From NCBI GenBank assembly GCA_019187405.1, contig JABAQZ010000009.1:1-53927 (forward strand): a stretch of 53,927 nucleotides of DNA. Reading direction: 5' to 3'. The position numbers were made by a program, and so were the translations under genes. Positions within the stretch are counted from its first letter, which is position 1; the number at the start of each line of letters is the position of its first letter. The notes under the pieces were generated by a model. The model saw only the letters and a list, made by a program, of their open reading frames with translations. It made no database searches and was not told the DNA's origin. Of the stretch, positions 36,821 to 47,800 are shown in pieces. Source of the DNA: Ignavibacteria bacterium (lineage in GTDB: Bacteria > Bacteroidota > Ignavibacteria > Tepidaquicellales > Tepidaquicellaceae).

Positions 36821-36851
36821 AAAAAGGGTTGGTTAAATCCAACCCTTTTTA
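36821..36851 (-). terminator. Terminator after the gene at 36871
   Basis: AAAAAGGGTTGG and CCAACCCTTTTT form a 12-bp stem around TTAAAT, followed by T on the minus strand. Confidence 0.88.
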
Positions 36852-36870
36852 ATTTTGAATAATTACTAGA

Positions 36871-38085
36871 TTATTTTATAAGCACCATCTTCTTCGTTGA
36901 TACGAAGTCTCCTGCTGAAATTCTATAGAAATACATTCCGCTTGAAAGATTTGAAGCATTAAACTGAACGGTGTAATAACCTGCAGGTTTTACTTCGTTT
37001 ACAAGCTTTGCAATTTCTCTTCCTGAAATGTCATACAATGCTATGGTTACTTTTCCGTCAACAGGGATATCATAGTTAATCTTTGTTGATGGATTGAAAG
37101 GATTCGGATAGTTTTGTGACATGTCGAATTTATCGGGAATTCCTACGTTTACTTCGCTTGAAAGATTGAAGTATTCGAAGTTTCCGTTGAAATCTACTTG
37201 TTTCAGTCTGTAATTGTAGTTGCCTGTGGTTACTCTATCACTAAATGTATAGTTATGTGTTTCGTTGGTCGTTCCGTTTCCGGCTACGTTTCCAACTCTT
37301 GTCCATTCATTAGTAGTGGTAAGCTTTCTTTCTACATCAAAGCCTGAGTTGTTTATCTCTTTGGCAGTTGACCAGTTAAGCATTACATTGTTTCGGTTTG
37401 TTGCAGCCGCAAAACTTGCAAGTTCGACCGGCAATGGATCGTTGGTATATTCAACTGTGTGCGTATTAGGTGTAGTAATTTCAGTATTTAAAGTACCTAC
37501 ATACGCGAATACCTTTGTTGCAAAAAATACGATCGGTTTATTTCTCCATGCTATATCAAGAGAAGAAGCATTAAATGTTCCCAATTTGTTCCACAGTCTC
37601 ATTCTTACTACTTTTATACCGGGGAATACTGCCGGAACGTTGAAGCCGTTTCCGAATCCAGGGAAAGTATTGACAGCAAGTCTCATTATATCAGCTGTCG
37701 GTGAAGTTGCTGTCCATACTGAGGGATTTCTCGGGATGAGAGTGGAATTAGTAATTTCTGATCCAACTATTTTGAATGAAAACTCAGACGTATCTGGAAT
37801 AGCAGAAGTTCCACCATTTAAAGTAGGCGGGAAAGTTGTTCCAGTAAGTACGTTTCTATTGAATGACCAGTAAAGCTGAACGCCGGCATATTCATAATTC
37901 GGTACTGAACCGCTGTTTGTCCACTGAAGATAAACGTCGAAGTAAAGAGCGTCGTCAGGGTTGGTTATAGTACCAAAAGAGAAATTTTTTGCCACGAGGT
38001 TGTAAGTAGGATTTTGAGCCATACTTGAATTGACGACAAATGCAAGAACGAATAAAATTGCAATAAATCTTAGTGATTGTTTCAT
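36871..38085 (-). CDS. Cohesin-like domain protein with T9SS sorting domain (3)
   Basis: A 404-aa secreted protein, tandem paralogue of the gene at 35510. Signal peptide 1-23 (VNSSMAQ). Residues 25-205 form the cohesin-like domain: PTYNLVAKNFSFG, DDALYFDVYLQWTN, YEYAGVQLYWSFNRN, FPGIKVVRMRLWN. The FN3-like module and T9SS sorting domain (QNYPNPFNPSTK, YDISGREIAKLVNE, KKMVLIK) follow. It is a separate transcription unit, with terminators on both sides. A long plus-strand frame at 37265-37873 is only its antisense shadow. Confidence 0.82.
   Translation of the reverse strand: MKQSLRFIAILFVLAFVVNSSMAQNPTYNLVAKNFSFGTITNPDDALYFDVYLQWTNSGSVPNYEYAGVQLYWSFNRNVLTGTTFPPTLNGGTSAIPDTSEFSFKIVGSEITNSTLIPRNPSVWTATSPTADIMRLAVNTFPGFGNGFNVPAVFPGIKVVRMRLWNKLGTFNASSLDIAWRNKPIVFFATKVFAYVGTLNTEITTPNTHTVEYTNDPLPVELASFAAATNRNNVMLNWSTAKEINNSGFDVERKLTTTNEWTRVGNVAGNGTTNETHNYTFSDRVTTGNYNYRLKQVDFNGNFEYFNLSSEVNVGIPDKFDMSQNYPNPFNPSTKINYDIPVDGKVTIALYDISGREIAKLVNEVKPAGYYTVQFNASNLSSGMYFYRISAGDFVSTKKMVLIK
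36881..37439. repeat. 559-bp direct repeat, copy 2 (C-terminal half of gene 36871)
   Basis: Partner of 35520-36078. Visible differences include Thr/Met in NNVTLN/NNVMLN and His/Pro in VKHAGYY/VKPAGYY. Confidence 0.9.
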
Positions 38086-38121
38086 ATTAGTTTGTAATTA
38101 AAATTAAAGAATAATATTTTT

Positions 38122-38150
38122 TTAGTGGGGTGAATATTAATCACCCCACA
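38122..38150 (-). terminator. Terminator after the dockerin protein gene at 38168
   Basis: GTGGGGTGA and TCACCCCAC form a 9-bp stem around an ATATTAA-type loop; on the minus strand TAAAAAAATAT follows, so the T-run is imperfect. Confidence 0.7.
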
Positions 38151-38167
38151 AACGAAATACTAAAATA

Positions 38168-40348
38168 TTACGGTGAAGGAATTGCCGCTGCAATAAAATT
38201 AGATGAATTATTATCGCAATATGCTAAATCCAAACCATCAACGACCTCGTCTCCATTAACATCCGTTACAAGATATCCGCTGGCAAAATTAGACGCATCA
38301 TTATCAATATCTGAACAATCAGCGCCGTCAACGACATCATCCTGATTGACATCACTTGTATAGAATCCATATCCGCCTGCACCGGAATTGTCTGCAGTTA
38401 TGAAAATCATATTATTTCCATAAGCAGAAGTTATATTGCTCTGGAAGTTATAATTCTTACCACAGATGTCAATCATTTCACATGCTTGATGGCTCCATGT
38501 TTGAATATGATTTCTATGCCTTAACTGATAAATGTAACAAGAATCATTGTTCAGTTTGCAGAAATCAAAATTACCGATTCCAGTTGAACCCACATAAGCT
38601 ATTGCCGTATCGATCGGTTCAAGTGTGGAAAGGCTTCTGGCTATTGCTTTTATAGTATCACCAGCCATTGAAGTTCCGTTAAAGAATCCTTCAAGCCACA
38701 TAGAAATTTGCAGCTGTAATGTAGTATGAGGAATTATCTTAACATTAAAGGCATTTGTTGGCACCGAGCTGAATTCAGTCCATAATGTTCCATTCCAGAA
38801 ATAATATACATTCTGACGTATTGGACTTTCGCCATAATAAGCGAATCCTGGATTTGTCGCTGATGTCTGAACCATTGATACATAATAATCACCTGCAGGT
38901 ATTGTAACAGGTGAAGTCAGGTAATGAATTGTATCTTTTTCGACTGCAGGACTTACATTTGGACCTGATAAAAGCGGAGGTGAGGTGTATACTAAGTTAC
39001 CTGATCCGTTACCTCCGGAATATATCTTAATTTGATAAGGAACATTTGAAGTAGCCGATAGGAAACCATGCTGAACTGCGCATAACTTTATCGGACATGA
39101 AGTTTGGAACCGGGCAGCTATCTCACCGTTTAATCCCGGTCCGACTCCTCCGAATGCAAATAAATTAATATTGTCAAAATATGAGACAGTATTAAGTGTA
39201 GAATATTTTAGAGTATATGCTGCATTGTTATAAAGTACATTTTCACCGAGAATTGTGTCAATTGTTACGACTATCGAATCAACTTTTTTTGTATCTCCGT
39301 CTTTTAAATAATTATGATATAAATAGTAATTTCTTACTGAATCGTTTGTAATTATCATGTCATTCCATTCTTCTTTTACAGCACCGCCATTTAGATTCAA
39401 TACTCTTGTATTAACAAACAATGTGTCAATCACTCCGAATCTCAAATGATCAACTACAACAGAGAGTTTATTTGTATCGGGACAAGGACAAATTAGGGAT
39501 TGATTAGGAAGATAAATACCGGCAACATTCGCTACATCCACGAATACATCAGCCGGCGATCCTTTTCCGAGATAAGTTACCGGTCTGAAAGATGAAGCTC
39601 CCATTGTTGCAGCATGTGAAATTTGTGATTGACCGGTTAAACATCCGGAGACTAACCCTTGATAATTACAAGTTATATTTGCGGAAGATGTAAGAGCAGC
39701 AATTCTCCCCGGAGCATTATTCGTATATTCAAAAGCTACATACAATCCGTTACCTGCAGCAGAAGTAAATGGCGAGGTTCCGGTTCCGCCTAAGTTTACC
39801 GTACCAAACTGACCAAATTCTCCAGATGGTAATACATAATTTCCATTATAAACCAAAGTCATTCCGGTTACTGCAGTAGCCCATGATGTGGACTTTGTAT
39901 TGGTAACATCAGTTGTGTTTTGGAACCATATTTTAAGACTATCACATTTTGTAGGTATATTTTGTCCAAAATTTAAATTATTGGTTAAATATTCCCATGC
40001 AATATGAGTAATGAGGTCTCCACCTGTTCCAAAAGCAGCCATTTCAGATGGTTTTATTAGATAAACTGTTCTGATGAATCTCCTTCCTCCCATTGGAGCT
40101 CTACCATTTTGTGAAGAGCCACCGTCATTTGGAATCGCTGCTATAAGGGAAGTTGCATCAGTATTGGGAAGATGCATGTTGTTCCTTGAAGCAGGGATAT
40201 TACTTGTGTTCTTAATAAAGTCTTTTGTTTCAAGTTGAGATTTACTTTTCTCTTTTCTTGATAAATCCAGGTCAATGTTATCCTGGGAATACAAAGCAGA
40301 TGATGAAACAAAAAGAATCAAAAATGAAAACATGAAAAGTTTTTTCAT
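38168..40348 (-). CDS. Secreted dockerin-type protein (2)
   Basis: A 726-aa protein if started at ATG 40348 (MKKLFMFSFLILF), which gives a good signal peptide ending LYSQ; an ATG at 40402 would add 18 residues with no signal character. The body is a series of beta-rich regions (FIRTVYLIKPSEMAAFG, then a domain with YNLYIK-like strands such as VPYQIKIYSGG) of unknown function. A module of about 110 residues (MWLEGFFNGTSM through HRNHIQTWS) precedes two dockerin calcium loops, DVNQDDVVDGAD (from about 666) and DVNGDEVVDGLD, each followed by DNDASNF or DNNSSNF. No T9SS sorting domain is present. Confidence 0.8.
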   Translation of the reverse strand: MKKLFMFSFLILFVSSSALYSQDNIDLDLSRKEKSKSQLETKDFIKNTSNIPASRNNMHLPNTDATSLIAAIPNDGGSSQNGRAPMGGRRFIRTVYLIKPSEMAAFGTGGDLITHIAWEYLTNNLNFGQNIPTKCDSLKIWFQNTTDVTNTKSTSWATAVTGMTLVYNGNYVLPSGEFGQFGTVNLGGTGTSPFTSAAGNGLYVAFEYTNNAPGRIAALTSSANITCNYQGLVSGCLTGQSQISHAATMGASSFRPVTYLGKGSPADVFVDVANVAGIYLPNQSLICPCPDTNKLSVVVDHLRFGVIDTLFVNTRVLNLNGGAVKEEWNDMIITNDSVRNYYLYHNYLKDGDTKKVDSIVVTIDTILGENVLYNNAAYTLKYSTLNTVSYFDNINLFAFGGVGPGLNGEIAARFQTSCPIKLCAVQHGFLSATSNVPYQIKIYSGGNGSGNLVYTSPPLLSGPNVSPAVEKDTIHYLTSPVTIPAGDYYVSMVQTSATNPGFAYYGESPIRQNVYYFWNGTLWTEFSSVPTNAFNVKIIPHTTLQLQISMWLEGFFNGTSMAGDTIKAIARSLSTLEPIDTAIAYVGSTGIGNFDFCKLNNDSCYIYQLRHRNHIQTWSHQACEMIDICGKNYNFQSNITSAYGNNMIFITADNSGAGGYGFYTSDVNQDDVVDGADCSDIDNDASNFASGYLVTDVNGDEVVDGLDLAYCDNNSSNFIAAAIPSP

Positions 40349-40620
40349 TGATTTTTTTTTAAAAGTTAATAAAGATTTTGTGAATTGTAAATTAAAAACC
40401 ATTTTCTTGCATAGTCAATCTTAGTATTTTGTTTAATATAAGATAAACCCTTACTTTTGATTTCTCATTAAAGTCCTCCTTCTTCTTCAATGAGATCTAA
40501 ATTTTAAAAAGATTTTTTAAAACAACCTTCTCCGGGAAGTTTTCCTGGATAATATAACCTCTGTCTTGATTTTTTTTAAATTAAAAAATATAATTTATTA
40601 AATAAATAGTATTTGAGATT

Positions 40621-42282
40621 TTATTTTAACAAAATCATTGACTTTTCAATAATTTCTGTACTGCTTTCAAATTTACTGATCATTCTGTAAAAATAAATTC
40701 CCGAGGCCAATCCGTTTGCGTCGAATTCAATTTCATGAAATCCTGCCAAAAAATTTCCTGATGCGATCTGTCTAATCAGTTTCCCTGTAACATCAAATAC
40801 ATCTATTCTTATATTTGCATTATCCGGAAGACTAAAAGATATTTTTGTTATGGGATTAAATGGATTCGGATAATTCTGATGAAGTTCAAATTTCTTTGGG
40901 ATATTTATTACAACTTCATTTTCAAGATAAAAAAATTCGTGATTACCGTTGTAATCAATTTGTTTAAGTCTGTATTCATACTTCCCGGAGCATAAATTTT
41001 TATCTTCATAAAAATACTGAACTTGACCTGTTGAACTTCCTTTCCCTTTTACAAAACCTGTTTTAATCCACTCTTCATTTAAATGTTTTCTTTCTATTTC
41101 AAATCCGGAATTATTAATTTCGCTCTGTGTTTCCCATCTGAGCATGACATTTCCGCCATTTACTTCAGAATGAAATGATATAAGCTCTACAGGAAGCGGA
41201 TTTATTATGCTGTCCGATGCAATGGCAAAATCTGAAAATGTAGTCAGATTATCTGCATTTAGTCTCGTACCGTTTCTTGATGTATTAAGACATATCCAGC
41301 TGCCTGTCATATCGGCTCTCTTTACAATATAGAGTTTGTCCGGATTATAAATCCCGCTAATAGATGATATGTCAATACTGATACCGTAATTCGAAAAACC
41401 TCTGATGTCATTACCTGAATAGGAAATGGTAAACCACTTATCGGGTGAAATTTTATTCGGAGTAAAAACAGACCCGTCACCGCATACGGCAGCTGCATTG
41501 ACTGCAATCTTCGGATTTGCAACGGAAGGTACCGGATTTTGATTTCTGTATTCGACAAAGGTCATCATGCCGCCGCCCGGATTGTCATTTTGATTTTTAA
41601 AATTGACTTCTCCTATTGAAGTGAATGTAACATCAATAATACCGAATGAATATGTTCCTGCAGTATTAACGTTTACCAGATGGATGCTGTCTGCATCATT
41701 TACGATAAAATTATCAATCCATAAGTTATTCCCGTAATCACAAACTCCTCTTAAGCCGAACATAATATTGTTCATTCCCGCATAAGCAGTCATGTTAATT
41801 GTTTCATGCCTCCACTGATTCATAGCCGAAGGAATATACTGCGTATGCTGTGTGGGAACGGTTGCAAGCGAGGGACTTGAATTGAACGATCTTCTGAATG
41901 GAACAGGTACATTCACAAAAGTAACTCCATTATCCGTTGACACAAGAAACTGCAATGAGTCGTTTTGTAAATCATAAGAAGTATATGCAGTATAAAAATT
42001 AACTACCGGATTTGTAAGCGCAGTAAAATTAAACAGCGGTGAAGTTACAATTCCTACCGGACCTGCAGCATAAGCAAAAAAATTGCACACCACTCCTGCA
42101 TCGTTTGTCTTTCCGGCAGGATTCATTAATGATGTGCCGAAATTCCAGATTGGAGTTGTCTGAATTACATTCCAGCCGACAGGAAACTCACCGGTCTCAA
42201 TATAAGGATAAACATTAATCTGCGAATAAGAAACCGGAGTGAATATTAAAAAAATTATTACAGGCAGTAAATATTTTTTCAT
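40621..42282 (-). CDS. T9SS-secreted adhesin-like protein (MAM/jelly-roll type) 1
   Basis: A 553-aa protein with a signal peptide ending VSYSQ (about residue 20). Residues 25-200 are a choice-of-anchor/MAM-like jelly roll (SPLFNFTALTNPVVNFYTAY, WRHETINMTAYAGMNNIMFG, YGNNLWIDNFIV). Residues 225-365 form a beta domain shared with the two genes upstream (FTISYSGNDIRGFSNYGISI, LYIVKRADMTGSWICLNTS, TTFSDFAIASDS). FN3-like and T9SS sorting domains (QNYPNPFNPITK, IEKSMILLK) end the protein. It likely binds polysaccharide or protein at the cell surface; no catalytic motif was seen. No clear terminator follows. Confidence 0.78.
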   Translation of the reverse strand: MKKYLLPVIIFLIFTPVSYSQINVYPYIETGEFPVGWNVIQTTPIWNFGTSLMNPAGKTNDAGVVCNFFAYAAGPVGIVTSPLFNFTALTNPVVNFYTAYTSYDLQNDSLQFLVSTDNGVTFVNVPVPFRRSFNSSPSLATVPTQHTQYIPSAMNQWRHETINMTAYAGMNNIMFGLRGVCDYGNNLWIDNFIVNDADSIHLVNVNTAGTYSFGIIDVTFTSIGEVNFKNQNDNPGGGMMTFVEYRNQNPVPSVANPKIAVNAAAVCGDGSVFTPNKISPDKWFTISYSGNDIRGFSNYGISIDISSISGIYNPDKLYIVKRADMTGSWICLNTSRNGTRLNADNLTTFSDFAIASDSIINPLPVELISFHSEVNGGNVMLRWETQSEINNSGFEIERKHLNEEWIKTGFVKGKGSSTGQVQYFYEDKNLCSGKYEYRLKQIDYNGNHEFFYLENEVVINIPKKFELHQNYPNPFNPITKISFSLPDNANIRIDVFDVTGKLIRQIASGNFLAGFHEIEFDANGLASGIYFYRMISKFESSTEIIEKSMILLK

Positions 42283-42330
42283 AAAATCTTTTATGTTAAA
42301 ATATTTTAGACATAATTCATAAGCAATATT

Positions 42331-42362
42331 AAAAAACCGGAAGAGCAGTCTCCTCCGGTTTA
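42331..42362 (-). terminator. Terminator after the gene at 42419
   Basis: AACCGGA and TCCGGTT pair, with GAG/CTC-type extension, around a loop; on the minus strand TTTTTTAA follows. Confidence 0.7.
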
Positions 42363-42418
42363 TAAAATAATTCTGATTACATACTTCAGATTTTTGTTAA
42401 AGTACTTTAAGCATTAAT

Positions 42419-44200
42419 TTACTTTATCAATATCATCTTCTTTGTTGCTCTATAATTACTTCCGCTTCCGTCAGCATAGATGTTATAAAAATACACACCG
42501 CTCGAAAGTCCGCCTGTAACGGATGAAGCATTAAGCGTAATAGTATAATAACCTGCAGTCTGGTATTCATTAACGAGCGTCATTACTTCTTTTCCGGATA
42601 TATCAAATACTTTTATCGTTACTTTTGAGTCATAAGGAATATCATAATTTATCTGAGTTGACGGATTAAATGGATTCGGATAATTTTGTGCAAGATCAAA
42701 TTTTAAAGGAACTCCTATGTTGACATCAGAGCTCAAATTGAAATATTCAAAATTACCGTTAAAGTCTGTCTGTTTCAATCTGTAATTATACAAACCTGAA
42801 TTTAAGCCTCTGTCAGTAAATGAATAATAATTCATATTCGAGCTTGTTCCATTGCCAGTTACATTACCAACTTTCACCCAGCTATGTCCGTCATTTGATC
42901 TTTCGATGTCAAAACCGCTGTTGTTAAGCTCCGAAGAAGTTGCCCAGTTAAGAGTAACATTTCTATGATTAATTGTTGCCGTAAAAGATGCAAGTTCTAC
43001 TGGCAGCGGCTGAAGAATCGAATCTCCTGCCAAAGCAAAATCTGAGAATGTCGTAAGTCCGCTTGACACAAGATTGTTACCGACTTCTGATGTATTCAGA
43101 CAAACCCATGGAGCCGTCATGTCGGCGCGTTTTACAATATAAAGACTGCTTCTGTTTGTGAAATAAGTAACATCGATCGAAATATCGTAGTTGGCATAAC
43201 CAAATCTGTCATTGCCTGTATATGTTACCGTAAACCAGTAATCATGGTAAATGACATTTGGATTGGTAATAGTGCCGCCTGCATTAAATGCAGTCGTATT
43301 AATCTCAATTACTGGTGAAGAATTTGATGGCGGATTCTGGTTTGAATGTTCGGTTACGGAAAGAACCCCGCCGCTGGGATTTTCTAACGAGTATTGATTA
43401 ACAGAATATTTTTCCCTTATTTTTCCACCGTTATAAACGGGAAGCAAAGAAGCAATTGATGTGTTGTTTTTTATATCTCTTGACTCTTCATTATTAATTT
43501 CTGTTTCATAATTTCCCGGTGCAGGTCTTCCTACGGTATTCATGTCAACTTCGGTTTTTGCATTACACATATAAACTCCCGGAGAAGAAACCGTGTTTGT
43601 ACAATACTGATCAGCATTTGCAATTATAAAGTTATCAACCCAGAGATCATTTCCGTAATCGCTGACACCTTTGAATGCAATTCTTACATTATTCATACCG
43701 GCATAAGCCGTAAGGTCAATTGTCTCATGTCTCCAATGATTTGGCGAAGATGGATTAAACTGTTGTACCTGCGGAGGCAGTGTTGATAGAGAAGGCGTCG
43801 AATTAAAAGCTCTTGCATATAAAATGCTTGAATAAGTCGAACCCCCGTCTGTTGAAATCAGCAAATATAAAGAATCATTTTCGGCAGCGTGTGATTTATG
43901 CGCAAGATAAAAGTTTAGCATTGGTTTTGTTAGTGAAGAAAAATCAAAAACAGGTGAAATTACCATGCCGTTAACTCCGGAAGTATGAGCATAAAAATTA
44001 CATACCAAAGCAAAATCATTTGATACATTGGCAGGGTTTTTACCTGAATTTCCGAGATACCAAAGCAAAACAGATTGGTTTACACTCCAACCGGAAATGT
44101 TGTCGCCTGTTTGTACATAAGGATAACTGGTAATCTGTGATTTTAAATCTGCTGAAATCACAAATAGAACCAAAGTAAATAATGTAATTACTTTTTTCAT
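42419..44200 (-). CDS. T9SS-secreted adhesin-like protein (MAM/jelly-roll type) 2
   Basis: A 593-aa paralogue of the gene at 40621. Signal peptide 1-21 (SADLKSQ). The MAM-like jelly roll shows FDFSSLTKPMLNFYLAH, WRHETIDLTAYAGMNNVRIA and YGNDLWVDNFII. An extra stretch of about 40 residues (220-260, NNEESRDIKNN) follows. The shared domain has YWFTVTYTGNDRFGYANYDI and LYIVKRADMTAPWVCLNTS. The FN3-like and T9SS domains (QNYPNPFNPSTQ, FDISGKEVMTLVNE, KKMILIK) end it. Its own terminator lies downstream and a long intergenic region upstream. Function is inferred only as surface binding. Confidence 0.78.
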   Translation of the reverse strand: MKKVITLFTLVLFVISADLKSQITSYPYVQTGDNISGWSVNQSVLLWYLGNSGKNPANVSNDFALVCNFYAHTSGVNGMVISPVFDFSSLTKPMLNFYLAHKSHAAENDSLYLLISTDGGSTYSSILYARAFNSTPSLSTLPPQVQQFNPSSPNHWRHETIDLTAYAGMNNVRIAFKGVSDYGNDLWVDNFIIANADQYCTNTVSSPGVYMCNAKTEVDMNTVGRPAPGNYETEINNEESRDIKNNTSIASLLPVYNGGKIREKYSVNQYSLENPSGGVLSVTEHSNQNPPSNSSPVIEINTTAFNAGGTITNPNVIYHDYWFTVTYTGNDRFGYANYDISIDVTYFTNRSSLYIVKRADMTAPWVCLNTSEVGNNLVSSGLTTFSDFALAGDSILQPLPVELASFTATINHRNVTLNWATSSELNNSGFDIERSNDGHSWVKVGNVTGNGTSSNMNYYSFTDRGLNSGLYNYRLKQTDFNGNFEYFNLSSDVNIGVPLKFDLAQNYPNPFNPSTQINYDIPYDSKVTIKVFDISGKEVMTLVNEYQTAGYYTITLNASSVTGGLSSGVYFYNIYADGSGSNYRATKKMILIK

Positions 44201-44764
44201 GTTGTTATGATTTAGATTATTAAAAGAATAAACTTGTGTTTAATATTTATTAAAAAATATTTTGGGGTATAAATTTTGATCATAGAATATCAGCTTTGAT
44301 GAATATTTATGGGGTAAAAATAATATTCAGGTCAGCTATGAAGAAATAAAATTAAAACTATATGACTCCTTTCAGAAAAATTATTAGGTTTATGTTAAAC
44401 TTCATATAAAAGCAAATAACCTTATTGTTTTTTTACAAATTAATATTTCTAATTATAAAATCCTAATTATTTTTTTTTGTAAGTTGAATTTTTATTTTAA
44501 TAAAAAATAGTTTTGGGAATATTTTAGAATAAACTTAAAAATTTTAAAGAGAAAAAAATCTGCTGTTCATATTGAATTATTAAAGTATGATAAATTAATT
44601 TAACCAAAATGAATATGATGAATTATTGCATAGTGCAGAAAGAAAAATAAATCTTTGTTTACTGCAATTTAGCAGAACAAAATAGCTTCGATTTTCAGAA
44701 GCGCTGAAACAAATAAATAATAATAATGCAATTATAGTTTCTAATTTACGTATTTTTTAAAATA
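44201..44764. other. AT-rich intergenic region with no recognised gene
   Basis: About 560 bp, strongly A+T-rich, with many stops in all frames. It must hold the promoter of the minus-strand gene at 42419. The four-copy intergenic element is not present here, and I see no tRNA, riboswitch-like fold or sizeable repeat. Confidence 0.5.
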
Positions 44765-44800
44765 AAAAAACTGCGGGCTTATTCAGTCCGCAGTTTTTTG
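44765..44800 (-). terminator. Terminator after the 1226-aa protein gene
   Basis: AAAACTGCGG and CCGCAGTTTT pair around GCTTATTCAGT; a run of seven T follows on the minus strand. Confidence 0.88.
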
Positions 44801-44827
44801 TAAATCTGAAAATTCAGATGAATGAAA

Positions 44828-47800
44828 TTACTTGACGAGCATCATTTTCTTCGTTACGGTAAAGTCTCCGGCATTAAGTCTGTAGAAATATACGCCGCTC
44901 GATAAATTAGAAGCATTAAAGCTTATGGTATAATAACCGGCAGTTTTTACTTCGTTAACAAGCGTTGCAACTTCTCTTCCCGACATATCAAACAGTTTTA
45001 AGCTTACCTTTCCGTCCACCGGCAGATCGAAATTGATCTTTGTAGAAGGATTGAAAGGATTCGGATAATTCTGTGATAGGTCATACTTTGTTGGAATTCC
45101 GACGTTTACTTCATTGCTTAAATTGAAATATTCGTAGTTTCCGTTGAAGTCAATTTGTTTAAGTCTGTAATTATACTGACCTGAGTTTAGATTTTTGTCG
45201 GTATAAGTATAGCTATGAGGTGTATTCACTGTTCCGTTTCCGGCAACATTTCCAATCTTTGTCCATGAACCTTCTGAATTTGATCTTTCAATATCAAATC
45301 CGGAATTGTTTGATTCGGTTGCTGTTGTCCAGTTAAGCGTTACATCTCGTCTGTTTACGCTTGCGGTGAATGAAGACAGCTCTACCGGCAGAGGTGCATC
45401 GCCTGCGATTGCAAAATCACTGAAATCTGTTAGACCTGATACTTTCAGCTTATTGCCGATGATTGTCGTGTTTTGACATACCCATGTTCCAAGTCTGTCT
45501 GATCTCTTTACAATATACAAATCATTTGGATCGGGGAATACAAGTCCGTCAAGGTCAATTAAAATATCATAAGTAGCATATCCTGTCAAATCATTTCCAG
45601 TGTATGTAACGGTAAACCAGTAGTCATGATAAATATTGCTTGGCGTAAATATCAGACCGGAAGGTGTCGTTGCCGTGGTGTTTGTAGCAACTGTCTGACC
45701 CGGATCGAGTCCGACAAAATTTGAGACATGAACTACGCCGCCTCCGGGATTATCCGTCTGATTTCCTGCTGTAACATTTGCTTTTGCTGTTGAAGTAATA
45801 AATGCATTCTCGATAATTCCGTCTTTGCTTTCTTTCTTCACTGAAGATGAAGAATTTAAATCAGGAGTATAAACAAAGCCCGGCGCGGGTGTAGCTGTAA
45901 TATCAAGCCTAACAAAAGGATGACAATTATATATTCCAGGACCTGTTACATTATCAGTGCATAATCCGTTAACATCAGAAACAATAACATTGTCAACCCA
46001 TTGTCTGTTTCCAAAAGCGGAGATTGATCTGAAACCAATCACTACATTTGCATTTCCGGCAACATTGGCAAGACTAATGGACTCATGTCTCCAATGAATT
46101 TCAGATGACGGAAAAAATGATGCTGATGCTGGAGGAAGTGTTGCGAGTGAAGGCTGGGATAAATTACCCTTATCATATATAGTTGTTGCCGGGAAGAAAT
46201 TAAGACCTCCGTTTGTAGATAAAACAACCATCATTGAATCACTTTCACCGGAGTATGATCTATAAGCAACATAAAAATTTAAAACGGGATTAGTCATACC
46301 GGTTAAATCCATCTCAGGAGACCTCAAAATTTCTACTCTCCCCACTGAACCATTGTAACAGTTGGATGTCGCTGCTGTATCATTTGAAATTCCCTCAGGA
46401 TTTGTACACAAGCCGAGTCCCCACAACTGTGTTGTACCAACTACATTCTCAAATAAAATTGTCCAATTTGTGGGAGTACCAAATGTCTCTGTATGCGGGA
46501 ACGTCGTTATTTTGTCAAAAACATTAATTATGAAACTTAAAGTATCATTTGCATAAGGATGCTGATCTGATCCCAACAGAGTCCAAACTCTTACAGTGTG
46601 AATTCCGGGCACCAGTGATGAAAAAGCAAAACCTCCGTTGAATACAACATTTTCAGTTCCGTTTTGAGGAATAGGTCCAACTGTATTTACCGGACCTACA
46701 GCCGATCCGCCGTCAACATCATAATATACCGGCACGACAGTCTGTGTATTAACGCCGAAATTTTTCACTGTAGCCGTCAAGTCATATCCTTTACCGACAG
46801 AAATGATTTGTCCGAGAGCTCCAATAGAAGCTGCTGTAATACCTACATCATCGGTTATAGGAGCAACTGTATTTTCATAAGCTCCGATTGTCGGATTTAA
46901 TCCGCTTCTCGGATTACCTTCAATGTCAGTTGTTATAGGTGATTTTGGAGCGCCTGCACCTACTAAAGGAGAACCAGTTAGCGGTTTAAGTGATGGAATT
47001 GAAGCAAACATTGGATCTGCCTGAATTGAAGCTCCATCTTGAGGACCGGGTGAAGTATAAACTCCCTGCCATAAAGCAAGTGAAACATAAGAAATTGTTC
47101 CTGTGCCGGCAATTCCGGTTACATGACCGTCAGTACCTAAAATCGGTGAATAGTAATCGTTATTGTTTAATCCGCCGGTACCCCACAGATATGTCGATAC
47201 AGGTCCACCGATACATGTTTTCAAGAGTGTAACAGTGTTTGAACTAATATCAACAAAGATTGCATTGTCTGAAATAAGCACTGCCGTATCAGCTCCAGAA
47301 GCTGCGGAATGTTTTCTGATTCCAGAAGCAACCGGCGAAGTTGAAGCAGATCCGGTACCAGCAGGATCAACATCACCTGTCAAAGAAACCGAATTGAAAA
47401 TTACTTTATCGCCCGGACCTCCTATATGGAGAATTCCAAAAGTAGCATCACCACCGGTTCCATTTCCTCTAACATTAAAAATTACATTGTTAGCAATAAG
47501 ATTTTGAGTTTTCGGACCTGACATTGTTGTACCAATCACAATCCCTGCAGCAGAATAAGTTCTTTCCTCAATAATATCATGAATTACGTTTCCTGTTACT
47601 GTATTGTTGTTATTTGTAGTTACACCTGTAGTTGAATTTGTAACTCCAACATTACCAAGATTAATGCCAATTCTGTCCGCTCCGCCGATAGTATTTGCAA
47701 AATTTCCGCCTACAAATCTGACTTCATTATTGGTTATTAAACACCTATTCTGAAATTGAACGGATATTCCATAAAAACCGATTTCATCAGGACCAAACGC

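Noticed and set aside
37265-37873. Plus-strand 202-codon frame opposite the gene at 36871
   Set aside because: It is the antisense of a well-supported T9SS protein gene, and its first part is repeated at 35904-36089 only because the sense DNA is duplicated.
40348-40402. Upstream ATG at 40402 for the second dockerin protein
   Set aside because: The 18 added residues (with FKKKS just before Met19) spoil the signal peptide; ATG 40348 gives a standard Lys-Lys then hydrophobic start.
44201-44764. Riboswitch, small RNA or fifth copy of the intergenic element
   Set aside because: No conserved block order and no convincing fold could be found by eye; only the terminator beyond 44764 is clear.
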